Source of the DNA: Terebella lapidaria
Lineage: Eukaryota > Annelida > Polychaeta > Terebellida > Terebellidae
Direction of reading: 5' to 3'
DNA length: 64,000 nt
NCBI GenBank assembly: GCA_949152475.1
Contig: OX424570.1
Location: 18,968,694-19,032,693 of the forward strand
In this document: positions 41,985-53,294 of the stretch, piece by piece
How positions within the stretch are numbered: the first letter of the stretch is position 1
Layout: each line of letters starts with the position of its first letter
Program-made: the position numbers and the translations under genes
The notes under the pieces: model-generated
The model's database searches: none
Seen by the model: the letters and a program-made list of their open reading frames with translations, nothing else
What the model was told of the DNA's origin: nothing

Positions 41985-43500
41985 GACACCATTCGCAGCA
42001 CATTTATCAACATGTCGGGAAGCATGCTTTTTCATTGATTCAATCTTGGCGACCAGTGTCCAAAATTTATTACAAGATGCATCGACACCTCAACACGATG
42101 TATTGTCTTTTGTCGCCTCTATATTGGTCAAGCACAATATAGGACATTCGATTGAATTGATGGAGTCCAAGTGAAAAGGTTCAAATACATATTCGGCTTA
42201 TATAAAGATATCCGTTGTCCCTTTTCAAATAAAGATCATAGGCGTATCTAGGGGGGGGGGCGCACCGCCCCCCCCCCCCCCCCTTCAGACAAAGTGATGT
42301 CTTTATTTCAGACAAAAATCACGCTTTTCCATTGATTCAATCTTAGGGACCAAACAGTGTCCCAAAATTATTACAAGAATCATACCTGGTGCAAAGCACC
42401 AGATCTCCCCGAATGAAAGAAATCAATTGCGCGTTCATTTCTAGCACTGTTTTCAATTTAATTCCGTGCGCATATTATATAGGCCTACATACGATGTCCA
42501 TGCAGGACGAATACCGATGTGAAAGTAATTGGTAGTTCGTATGAACACTGATGAATAGTAGTCCCTGATCGAGTACGCCCATCAAAAAATAGCAAGGTGT
42601 TCATAAAATTCAACACCGTTTTCTATTTGGCCCAAAATTCAATATTTCCTTGGTCAATAGTGTATAAATAGGCGACAATACATGCCATTATGAGAAGCGT
42701 CTGCTAAATTTGAGTACCGTCGAAATAGTTATCAGCACCGAAATATCAATGTTGAAGGCGGTGGTGTTGAACTCGGAACCAATTCCGACTTTTACACATT
42801 GCCAACGATCAATAGGCTACCACGGTTCTCAATCTTCTGCACTCCAAAAAAAAAAATAACTCGGTGTGGGACAGCAAAAACTAAATGCGTATGATTGTAA
42901 AAGTAAAGATGCAGTCAGAAAATAGAACGTAACAAACGTGCTAGTTTTAATGCTCCAAAACAGGAAAAATTAGGCACTGACATGAGGTATAAGCGTGAGA
43001 AGTGAGCGATGGCTCGATAGTAGGGACAAAAGTGATACCCGGTTGACTGAATGCACACCGTAGTTATGTATTTATTCTCAAATCCAGCCGACACGCTAAT
43101 GTTCACGTAAGTCGGCGAGAGTGACGAAAAAATTGCTCCCTTCGACGAAAATATTCGACAGAATATATTAATTAACTGAATTATTTATGTCGAGCTCTGT
43201 AGAACACACGTTCAAAGTATTTTCTCTTCGAAACCAGGTTTTTCCCCCCAGCCGAAGAGTATTTCCCCCAGAGAGCGTTTACGAAGTCTCCCCTGCGGGG
43301 AGACAACAAGATGCATCTACACCAACACGATGTGTTGTCTTTTGTTGTCTCTATTGTCAAGCACAATATGATCATTCGATTGAATTGATGGAATCCACGT
43401 GAAGAGGTACAAATATATATATTCAGCTTATATAACGATATCCGCTGTCCCTTTTCAACTAATTTAAAAGATTGATCGTGGAGTGTCGTTTTTTTATGAA
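41985..43500. repeat. Direct repeats around 42.05-42.23 and 43.30-43.47 kb, with a G/C hairpin between
   Basis: AACACGATGT-TTGTCTTTTGT, CATTCGATTGAATTGATGGA and ATATCCG-TGTCCCTTTTC occur at both places, about 1240 bp apart. A third partial copy is at 42325-42390 (CATTGATTCAATCTT). Between them lies G10 (42251-42260), CGCACCG, then about 16 C: a strong potential hairpin. No gene was seen. The repeats could be ends of one element or fragments of a dispersed family. Confidence 0.55.
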
Positions 43501-43504
43501 CTTT

Positions 43505-44591
43505 GGTAACCTGGACGTTAATATACCCAGCCACTTGTTACATAAAATGTGCTGGTGCCTGCCATGAAAGAAAATAAGGAGTTATGAAACTTGGGGTGCG
43601 TGAGTGCGTCTACCCGTTAGGCATTGTGGAATAGAAGCCTGCTATGTAGCGCCCACGCGGAGTTTCGTAATTTTTATTTTCCTTCCGAAAAACACTTTGA
43701 TTCGTAACATGGGAATGTACCAATAAGATCATGCTATTCAAACTACGAATGTTATTTTGATTCTTTTTGTGACTGTTCCAGATATAAATATTCATCGATT
43801 TGGGGTTCACTCACATTCTTGGTATTTTACAATGCCATTGGTCGATTATCGTCAGACGCTTCCCGATACAAATTGATATTATCACCATGCAGATGAGCTG
43901 CATATGGTCATGACGTATATTGGAGAAAGGCACATGACTATGCATACACCAATAGATGAAATAGAAAATGTACTGGAATGGCAGTTGTGGTCAATGATTT
44001 ATCACGTGTTGAAGCCATTACCATGCAAGCATTGTCATTGGGCTCCAACGCTTCAATCTGTTTGAAACTGTCCAATGATAACTTGTTCACTGAAGCACGG
44101 CTGATTATTCCGGGGTGGGAGCCAACTATATGCAGTGGTCCAGAGCCAGTACAACGGCACAAATACATCTCGATACACTACATATATTTGCCACTTTCAC
44201 AACAAACACTATTTTCTCGTTATAAATAAGCATACATGTACCTCATGCATAAAATAGTATAGAAGCTGCATGCTCTCAAACGCTCAACCAATTGTTCGGC
44301 ATAAAATCCGGGAATATGAATTACATGTTCATCACTCTTTCGACATATTATATTTTTGTTCATGCAATATTTCCTCATTTCTGTACAGTATATTAGGATG
44401 TGACATGACATATTTTATTTGTGTCTTTAGGCTGATGAAATTCGGAACTTTGCATGTGCAGTCAATATTTTTCAAAAGGAACATGAACACTGTGGTATAT
44501 AATGTTATGATATTTCACCTTACATTGACTTTCTTTCAATCAAGAACGAATTTCATGGTGTGCTAATCAGACAAATAATAATGTTCCAGAG
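43505..44591. other. No gene assigned; paired frames on both strands near 44.0 kb
   Basis: Frames on both strands at 43938-44229 are open for about 80 codons and look moderately protein-like, but no family was recognised and no splice context stands out. Confidence 0.35.
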
Positions 44592-44705
44592 TCCAGTTAC
44601 ATATTCTTCACATCAAACCACAACGCAACGCGTCATGTTCTGTGCATCCCATGTGGCTCTGATGTCCTGGGCCTTTATGAATACGCAATTCCATACGGTA
44701 GTGAG
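44592..44705 (+). other. Candidate exon of an unidentified gene
   Basis: The frame SSYIFFTSNHNATRHVLCIP then CGSDVLGLYEYAIPYGSE (38 codons) is bounded by an acceptor (TTCCAGAG) and a consensus donor GAG|GTAAGC, both in phase 0. Vaguely similar sequence recurs near 46690 and 48570, in line with the repeated coding-like units downstream. No family was recognised. Confidence 0.3.
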
Positions 44706-44709
44706 GTAA

Positions 44710-46735
44710 GCAGGTGCCTGTCCGATACAGTTATGTTACTCAATTAAGAAGACGTTCGTCATTTGGCATCTGTTGAAGTGATGCTTTGGTCACACATTAT
44801 TCAATATCTCTTCGACTGACTTGACAGAGAGGTCAGATGACAAAATATTCAAATGATATTGAAGTGGAAATAATACTCAATGTTTAACTAGTTGGCTATC
44901 ATATCGTTTACCGATGTCTCTGAACATGCCTATATTTGATATTGTCGCACGATGATTATTGTCTTATTGAACTGATTCAGGGAAAAACTAAACATCCTAT
45001 TTCGCTCATTGTGTCCCAAAGTACTGTCCTAAATGGTTTTTATTTTTATTATATTGTATACTGATTGTCACCAATATACCAGTGTGTTTATTGATATAAA
45101 TATTGCGCAGAGTTTTGTATATATTCTGGATATGTTTCATGTTGGGATTTTTATTGTCATCATCAAAATCTTTCAGTATTAGTGGTAAAAAATAATAAAC
45201 ATGATAACCTTAAGGTGAATACTTCTGTCCTTTGAAGCATCAAGCAGTATTAAAGGTTGAATCTGCTATCATTTAATCGCACCATATAGATAATTCATAG
45301 TGATGTCAAACCATTACATACTCAAGTTGACTAGTGCAAATGAAGTACCTCACGTTAATGCAATGTATTTTTAGGAGCATAAAATAGGTATGGACAAATA
45401 GACAATATTATGGACGACGTAAAGCCATGGACGACAATTACAAAATCAGTGTGAGTGGTCAAATGAGCTATTTAAGTATCAGTTTAAATGCCAAATCATT
45501 TGAATATTATAGATTTTGGATGTCAAAACCTGTATTCTGACTATGCATTCCTGCTAAAGATGAACATGTTCTAACATAGCAGAAAAAATGTGATACGGAG
45601 GCACCATAGACTGGCCAAGCTGTGCTATTATTACTGCTCAAAGGTGAGGGAATAAATTGGAGGAAATCACAATAGTCATGTTTACATTTTACCAATTTGC
45701 CTTCATGAATATCAGGAGAGGAAGGAGTCTCAGGTGTTTCGTTTGTTTACGGTTCGTCTTGATATATCCTCTGATATGATATATCCCTAAATCCAAGGGT
45801 TTTCGATGATATGCCATTGGTGTGAGTTTTGGATGAAATCAGCTTCATATGTTTATAGGCACAAGTCAGCTCATAGTGAGACATTTTTGATATGTTCATA
45901 TGGATTCTAATTCTTCGTAGGAAATAGTACAACCACCCTCAATAGTTATGTTGGTAAGGAGGCATTCCTAGCTGCTAACATTATCATACCTATTATATTT
46001 CTATAGCACAGTCAATGTATTCTGTGGGAGAATAAATAAAAAATAACCATGCCTTGGAATGAAACAAAAAGAAAATGCAAATCCCATTTGAGTACTAGCA
46101 CATTTAGAGACCCAATTTTGATTGGACAAGACAACACTCACGCTTCGGTACTTGTTTTGTCCATATATGTTAATTGTCATCGGGAAAAAAACCACAGCAT
46201 GTGCAGAACAAATATAGGAGAGCATGGATCCACATTGATTTACCAGTGTAGTGTCCAAAATGTATCACAAGATTCATGGACACGAAGTCGAGGTATTGTC
46301 TTGCGACAGCGTCCTATTTATGGACACCATACAGAACAGTCCGTTGGTTGAGTTACAAGGGGGATAAAGGAACTTAGTTATATTTGGACTTCAGGACATA
46401 TTTGTGATCCCACTTTGAATAAACATTCAGGGCGAACTGTGTTTTGGTGAGAACAGAACATGTACAACTATGAAAGAAAAACATACTTTTCAAAAAAAAA
46501 TTTACTGACTTTTTTTCACAAAATGTGTATATTTCGAGAATGGGCTCCCAAATTTCTTTGGTATTGGTCCAACTGTTGTAATGCATATTCTCGTATAAAT
46601 TTCTAAGACTAATAGCTGCGTTTTAGGAATTCTATGGACATCTTTACGAAATGGTCATGGTGGTGAAATGAGTTGTGTTTTGGAGGACTTGACCAGTAAT
46701 ACTCACATCATCATACATCCAAAAAACACAACATG
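44710..46735. other. No gene seen
   Basis: AT-rich. A short word set (TATGTTTCATGTTGGGATTT, TTGTCATCATCAAAATC at 45135) recurs near 47285 and 48905, so parts belong to the repeated units of this region. Confidence 0.4.
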
Positions 46736-46859
46736 GTTGATGTCTAGTGATATAAACCCATTATCTGGTCGAGGAGGCAAGAATCTGGCAAATCGCTCGC
46801 ACTAACGTCACGCATTGTTAACAGTCCACACACCGAGATCATCATGCACTTGACTAATC

Positions 46860-48780
46860 AATCTGTATTTCCCTCCGGGGTTTTTATTGGCGAATCATGA
46901 GACATGATCCCAATCTCAGTAAAACACGAAGTTTTCACTCTGAAGTGTGTCCAATCTATAATTTCCGTGAAATCGTAGATGAAAGCTAGATGAAACCCGA
47001 CGCCACGAGGACCAGTGTATTCCATTTGCTGGCGAGCACCTTTTGACTCACTAATCAAATTTATTGCTATATTGGATTGTATCTCACACATATATCGATA
47101 TATCAAGCAAAAATTTACATTAAAAAAACTTCTCTGATGTGTGAGCATCGATATGTGTGTTTGGACATGTTATTGAAAAGTACATCAGAGCTACACATTT
47201 CGTTATCCATGCTAAAAGAACTAGTGCTGTTGTGAGCGGGAATATTAATATATACTGGAAATCTTAAACATTTCACTTTCAAATATGTTTCATGTTAGGT
47301 TTTGTATTTTCATCATCAATTTGTTGTAGCATTGACGGCAATGGGTTGATTGATCCATGTCGCGTTTGTCATGTTTGATGATGAAGCATTTATCATTGAA
47401 GTCACAAAACTTCATACACATTTCGTCGGTCAATTTAATTGCACAGGATGGCGAGAACTAGGAGGATCACAAACATTCACAAAATGGCACTGAAGTCTCT
47501 ACGTGTTTAACATGGCAGTACGATGCAATACGTCGTTGGAAATCGACAAATTCAAACCTACGATTTTTTTTGTCATGTGCACGATTATTTCAAATAATCA
47601 TGCACTTGAGAAAAGCAATCACAGGGTCACTTCTGATGGTTAATTGACATCAGTCTGAGCTCATTCTGTTGTTTTGTTTTTGGCTGTCTATAGTCATATG
47701 GCAGCTGTAAATCCCTCTATGCAAACCTGGGGCAATTCTTGGATTGGAAAGTATGGATCTATATTGATTGACGGGTGGTGAAGAAGAGTGTCCAAAATGT
47801 ATAATGACATTCATAGATATGACTGAGTTGCATTGTAAATAACAGCCGACTTGATTGACATAATTCAGGTGAAATATTGGCCAACAATCAATGATATACT
47901 TGGCCTTCCGCAAAGACATTTGTTGCCTCATCATAGTAAATAAACATTGACGGAAAAGTGGTCTTCGTACCAAATATTGGGTTCAAGTGAGGACGGGACA
48001 CGTACGATTGTCAAAGAAATGCATGCTTCTAGTGCTGTCACTAACCGTCGTGAATCTAATTATGCATATGATGTTTATATGATGGCTTATTATATATATA
48101 TATTATTTTTTTTTTGGGGGGGGGGGGGGGGGTATAAGTTTTTCATCAATATATGTTATGATCACATGGGGCCAAATTTGATGCGCAAACTAATGTGTGC
48201 TACATGAAGTGAACTTTTTCTTTAGCACCACATACATTTCCACCACATAGCAAATATTCCCTTCTCGGAGTAAACGTTTTGTACAGGTAGCAATTCTATG
48301 AGAAAACAACATTCACACTGGTTCCATGTCAGTAAATAAAATCTGCTGAATGCATCTTGATATTCATTTAATAATCTCTCCTACAATTCGCTACTGTGAG
48401 TGCAGCACTGTACACATATGACGATCATGCAATTTTTTCAGTTGCTTACACGGCAATTAAAAAATTCAATACTATCGTGACATGTAGGCTTGGTCAACAT
48501 GTTTTCTTATACCTATATCTATTTTGACTATGCAGTCAATATCTAAATCAATCATCATCATCACGCAGTCATGTCACAACGTTTGGACCAGTCACATCAC
48601 AGTTCTCGCTTCAAGTGTATAATGATAACTGATATCGACTTATAATCTGAATTACTTGATGGCCTGGACCTTTCACACTCTATGGGATTATAGCGGATAT
48701 GAGCCTGTGGATTTCATTCGTAGCGATAACGTACTAAACTGCTGTGGTTTTGACCCTGTCAGACGTTAATACATGTATTA
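46860..48780. other. Spacer between coding-like units; no gene seen
   Basis: AT-rich, with a T run and 17 G at about 48107-48132 and a weak repeat relation between 46230-46300 and 47750-47830 (GTGTCCAAAATGTAT). No convincing frame. Confidence 0.4.
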
Positions 48781-49638
48781 GATGATAATGCCTAGTGGAG
48801 TAAATCCATTAGTTGGTCGGAGAGAAAGGTGCAAAGAATCTGCCAAATCATTGGCACGAATGCACTTCACATTTCATCAATCTGAATTGGGTCTCACTCT
48901 TATTGGAAAAATGTTTCATGTCAGGTTTTTTTATTGTCATCATCGAAAGTGTGCCATACAGTGATTAATTTCTTTTGGAATGAATCAAGAGGGATGTATG
49001 GATGAAGGATGACTCAGGAATAATGAAAACAATACATAATGTAAATATCAACCTATTACCATCAATAAAACTAGATTTTGGTGATGACAATAGCGAACAT
49101 AAAATACAACAAAGTCCGACCAAATAGTTAATCCAGAGACAATAAATGAGACAGACGGAAGTGATGTAATAAGTAATCGTACTGTAAGTATATGGCTGGT
49201 GTGCCCGTTAGCAATTCCTTGATGTTTTTTTCCGTATGATAACCAAAATTTTCTCGAACTCTGCCAAAAGGATGTTCAACTACGAATGTGTTTCCAATAC
49301 TTGCATAAGATTCTCTGAAAGGCAGTTGATATTTTTTTTTTAGCAGAAAACCCCAGTTGATAGTTAGTATAGATGCATAGTTAGATAACCTAATTTGTGA
49401 TATTCTACGCTAACTATATCATAGTTAGATATGCCTAATTTGTGATATGCTACACCGGAAAAATTCAAACACAACTTTTCTTTCTTGCTAATATGCCTCT
49501 CCTCCAGTCGCCAAAAATATCATGGAGTGGTTCACACTTTATGATGTATATAATAAGAGACAATAATGGCATTTGCCTATCTACTAAGAGAGAGAGAGAG
49601 AAAGCGAGAAATTAATATTGTTACGTTTCATCTACACG

Positions 49639-50136
49639 TCAATAAACTTTGTAGGGGGTTTGGTTTCTTTGAAGTTTTATACATACCAGAACAACATGAT
49701 GCAGGGTACTGAAGGGAAACCAACACATCCAAATAAACGTGCACTGCTGAGAACAGAAACCAGCGGATCTTTTACGAGGTTGCATTGGAATATTTGATGA
49801 CATAACACATTTTTCGTTGAAGAAAGAATGTCTTGTTTCTTCCCTATGATATTGAACAACGTTTGCAAAACTATATGGTACTCCACGAACTAGGAAGAAT
49901 GGATCTACGTTCATTTCCTGGGAGCGATCAATGCAGTGGCTGAAATGTATTATACGATTGATGCACAGGAACGATATGCGTCGTCTTAAGACACACTCTA
50001 TTGATCCATTCAATATAGAAAGATCTATTAGATTGGCAGAATCCATATGAATTGTACAAAAGGACAGTATCGAGTGACGGCGTTTGGTATATGTTGTCTC
50101 AACGTAGATACATTTTGAAAATGAAGTGTTTGTCAT
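49639..50136 (-). CDS. 165-codon open frame, unidentified
   Basis: The minus strand from ATG (in MTNTSFSKCIYVETTYTKRR) is open to TGA/TAA at 49639. It contains VLRRRISFLCINRIIHFSHC, FFLVRGVPYSFANVVQYHRE and RSAGFCSQQCTFIWMCW. It is the longest non-LINE open frame in the window, and longer than usual for such AT-rich DNA. A donor-like CTG|GTATGT lies near its end, so it might be an exon. No domain was recognised, and a second overlapping frame on the same strand is open for 69 codons. It lies between two coding-like units of the 46.7-53.3 kb series. Confidence 0.28.
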   Translation of the reverse strand: MTNTSFSKCIYVETTYTKRRHSILSFCTIHMDSANLIDLSILNGSIECVLRRRISFLCINRIIHFSHCIDRSQEMNVDPFFLVRGVPYSFANVVQYHREETRHSFFNEKCVMSSNIPMQPRKRSAGFCSQQCTFIWMCWFPFSTLHHVVLVCIKLQRNQTPYKVY

Positions 50137-50465
50137 GGTGTGTCACGAGTTCAAGAACGAAACTGTATTTTTAAAAATATAAACATTGAAATGAAGTTCC
50201 TGGCACTGGTCCCATTGTCCTGGCACTGGTCAAAACGTCCTGATCATGTCATATACTGACTATAGGCTTCACATATCATTTTGTACTGAGTGGGTTATTA
50301 TAATATTGTTTTATTTGCTTAGATACGTAAACAACATGATGGTTCATAATCATGATAATGTATGTCTGATAAATAAGCAATATTTTAGGTAGTTTCCGCT
50401 AGATGCACTATTTTTATTTCATGGGTACTGCCCTTTCTTATGGTCAATAATCTGTTCACAGAGAA

Positions 50466-50815
50466 GTGCCGAGAAAATGTCAAATCGTTCGCGATAATGT
50501 ACTGTATATTGTTGGCAAGTGCACCCCCGACAAATCCATTCGCTTGATTAATCAATTCGCCAATCTTCAGAAAAGTGAAACACATGAGCCCAATCTCAGT
50601 CAATCAAGGAGTGTTCTGCTATGGAAGTTGTTACAATTGCCTCACTTTCTAACCCATACCGTTCGTTAGAGAAGGCTCGATGAGAATCGGAAGGCACTCG
50701 CTAAAAACTGGCCTATTCCATGTGTTGACAAAACTGTATGGACTTACGTAAACGCCCACACATCGGCTTTCCATGTCAATGACATCGACACCATGTATAC
50801 ATTGTTAGATTGTTG
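50466..50815 (+). pseudogene. Best preserved copy of the repeated coding-like unit
   Basis: One frame runs from MPRKCQIVRDNVLYIVGKC through IRLINQFANLQKSETHEP and SRSVLLWKLLQLPHFLTHTV. After a single stop it goes on as RRLDENRKALAKNWPIPCVD and KTVWTYVNAHTSAFHVND. The related copy at 52990-53260 keeps RYKIVLANVIHC, IYLTDQYATP and QSVLIWKFTQL in broken frames. Partial echoes are at 51130-51170. No known family was recognised; it may be a host gene fragment or part of a transposon. Confidence 0.35.
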
Positions 50816-50819
50816 ACAC

Positions 50820-52160
50820 AATTTTGTCACATCCATTAATCCAAGATGTTTCTCTTAAGTATATGAGCATTGATCTGTTTGCTCGACATAAACGAGGAAC
50901 GAGCCATTGAAAAATAATTGTTGTCATTAAATAGGGATTTTTTGGAACTAGACAACTCGTTGTCACGTACAATCTCATGGAAATTCGAATTGAGGTAACT
51001 CAAGATTATTCTGTTCCTTTCAGCCTATGTATGTAATTGCCCACGGTCTGATACACCAGTCACTCACGAATGAATTGTTTTTAAAGTAGCACAATATGTT
51101 TCTGAAATTTGTTATGAATCCATTGGCTAGTATGGACTTACTAGTAAACGCCCACACATCGGCTTTCGATGTCTATATCATAGCTAGGTTGATGTAGGAT
51201 CGCTACAGAATCAAAAATACGTCCGCATGATCTTTCAGTGTAGTTTGAACATATCGAAATCGAATTTACATCTGCGGTAACTTAAATTTCTATACATGTA
51301 TGTTGTGATTATATATTGAAGAAATGGAATATTTCGGGATTCGTCACTATAATATACCCAATCTATACGAGTTTAACGTAATTAAAATGTGTTTTTCTGC
51401 ATCACTGCAAGGGAACCGTTCCGCGCAAACTATTTTTAAAATTCGATTTTCGATGTCATATTTATACAAATTCGTTTGCACACTGAAAATTTTGCGCTCT
51501 ACAGCTGTTCTGAAGACAGCTTTTGATCACTTCCACACGGAAAACCAAAAACCGATTATGGAACTTTAATACCAAAATATTCTTCACGAAATACGTTCGA
51601 CTATTTCCACCGCGACCATCTGAAATCACAGTTATGCCGTACACTCAGTTTTGATATCAGCCATACTAGTTCAGCATTGTGTGATTTACAGCACAATGAC
51701 ATACAAATCGCTTCGACGTTTTTGTTCTCCCATTATATGCAGCCATTGATCAATATCCTATCGTTGCTATCTAATATATAATATTTATTAAAGACAGGTT
51801 TAGAGACATGACGTTTCGCGTGATCATCTATATATATATATTTTAAAAGGTTCACAGTTGCTACCCTCCGAAGATCCCCTTCCCAGTCAAGGGCTAGTTC
51901 TTGTAATTCACGGTAGGGAATTGAAAGCCAACTTCGCCTTGTTCATTGACTGAATTCAACTTGATGTGTTATTGAATGGTAAGTCGTTCACTGATGAATT
52001 AGGACAAATACATCTCGAGTTGTTCCCTGTCAGAACAATGGCATATACGTCGAGATTCAGCATGAAAATTGGCCGAAGACAAAGAGTCTCTCTTGCGTAT
52101 TGCATAATGCCAGTGCATCATTGTATACCAATAATGAATGTGTCTTTCACTCTAATGACA
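50820..52160. other. No gene seen
   Basis: AT-rich, with a TATATA tract near 51830 and a partial echo of the repeated unit at 51130-51170. No convincing frame. Confidence 0.42.
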
Positions 52161-52164
52161 CACA

Positions 52165-53290
52165 ATGGGAACTAGTTCTGAATTATTGTGCCAGGGCCCA
52201 TTCGGGGTTCACCAATTTGGTAGTCAGCATTCCCACTAGCTCAGCTAGTGGGATATCCCTTTAGCTCACTTTGTAGAGTGTTGGACTACTGTTCGTTGGG
52301 TCCTGGGTTCGAATCCACTCTCGGGCAAGTGGATTTTTCCGAAACCCTGTAACAATATAATAAGCATTGATATAAACTTCGGGATTACCTTGATGACTTA
52401 TATAGTTCAATGAGTAGCTTATCAGCAACGATATAGAAATGCAATGGTGGAAGCTTTTGAGGACACCAGCAATTCATCAAACAATAAGACATTATGAAGA
52501 TCTTCAGTATAAGGCTTCATGATGCAAATCCATCATCTGTATAGGGAGGAAGATACATATAGATAATACTTAATACTGGGTATTGATTCTGGGCCAACCT
52601 CGAAAATCACAAGATGTTCTTCTTTGGAAGTTCTTGAAATAGTCTGACTTCGACTTAGCTTGAGTCACCAATCTATAATGTCCAAGCGCAAAGTCTTCGC
52701 GACAACCGGAAGACACTAAGTACAAACCCGAGGTAATCTATTGACTTACGAGTAGCAACCGACAGCCTTGAGAACAATGAGAACTAGTTCTGAATTATAA
52801 TACTCATCGATACAAACTTCGGGATTACCTTGATGACTTATATAGTTCAATGAGTAGCTTATCAGCAATGATATAGTAATGCAATGGTCGAAGCCTTGGA
52901 GGACACGAGCGATGATACTCCAATGATTCATCTATCAAACGACAAGACATTCAAAAGATCATCTGATGATGTAAAGCCATTATCTTTTCGGGGAGGAAGA
53001 TACAAAATCGTTCTCGCTAATGTAATCCATTGTTAGCAATGAGCACGCCTTTGAGAATCATATACTTGACTGATCAATATGCAACTCCCACCAGAATTGT
53101 TATGGGTGAACCTCGAAGATCACAGAGTGTTCTGATCTGGAAGTTCACGCAATTGTCTGCCTTCGACTTTTCTCGAATCACCAATCTATAATGTCCAAGC
53201 GTGAAGTCTTCGCGACAATCGGAAGACACTAAGTACAAAACTGAGGTAATCCATGTGTTGACAAGCATCTATTGACTTACAAGTGGGTTA
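52165..53290. repeat. Local tandem duplication of ~500 bp, first unit carrying a SINE
   Basis: Unit A (52165-52760) and unit B (52777-53290) both start GAACTAGTTCTGAATTAT. They share AACTTCGGGATTACCTTGAT, GACTTATATAGTTCAATGAG, CACCAATCTATAATGTCCAA and GGAAGACACTAAGTACAAA. Unit A has two extra insertions: the SINE at 52187-52358 and a short family A piece near 52565. The duplication is younger than the other repeats of the region, since similarity is high. Confidence 0.78.
52187..52358 (+). mobile_element. tRNA-derived SINE
   Basis: Comparison with the empty site in unit B (GAATTAT joined to AATACTC at ~52797) gives an insertion of about 172 bp. Inside are an A-box-like TAGCTCACTTTGTAGAGTG (52262-52280) and a B box GGGTTCGAATCC (52306-52317), the polymerase III promoter of a tRNA-like head. 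A near-perfect 23-bp palindrome (52231-52253, TCCCACTAGCT and its inverse) precedes it and itself looks like another A box. The T stem does not pair fully, so it is a SINE head and not a working tRNA. The short tail is CCTGTAACAATAT. Confidence 0.72.
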
Positions 53291-53294
53291 ACAT

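Larger units (their letters stand above)
46736..53290 (+). repeat. Five or more diverged copies of a coding-like unit
   Basis: Copies start near 46745, 48785, 50425, 52500 and 52965. Each has TCCATTA-TGGTCGGAG-type text, a word like CAAATCGTTCGC-TAATGT, a variant of GATTAATCAA, then AATCACAGAGTGTTCTG with TGGAAGTT. In translation, copies share (R/K)xCQIVxxNV and SQSVLIWKF-like strings in the same plus frame, which suggests a protein-coding ancestor. Only the 50.4-kb copy has a long frame. The family was not recognised. Confidence 0.5.

Noticed and set aside
42030-43480. Solo or paired long terminal repeats
   Set aside because: The direct repeats have no TG...CA ends, no flanking target duplication and no gene content between them.
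52231-52330. Intact tRNA gene
   Set aside because: A and B boxes are present, but the T stem pairs at only two positions and no acceptor stem closes; the insertion has the size and setting of a SINE.
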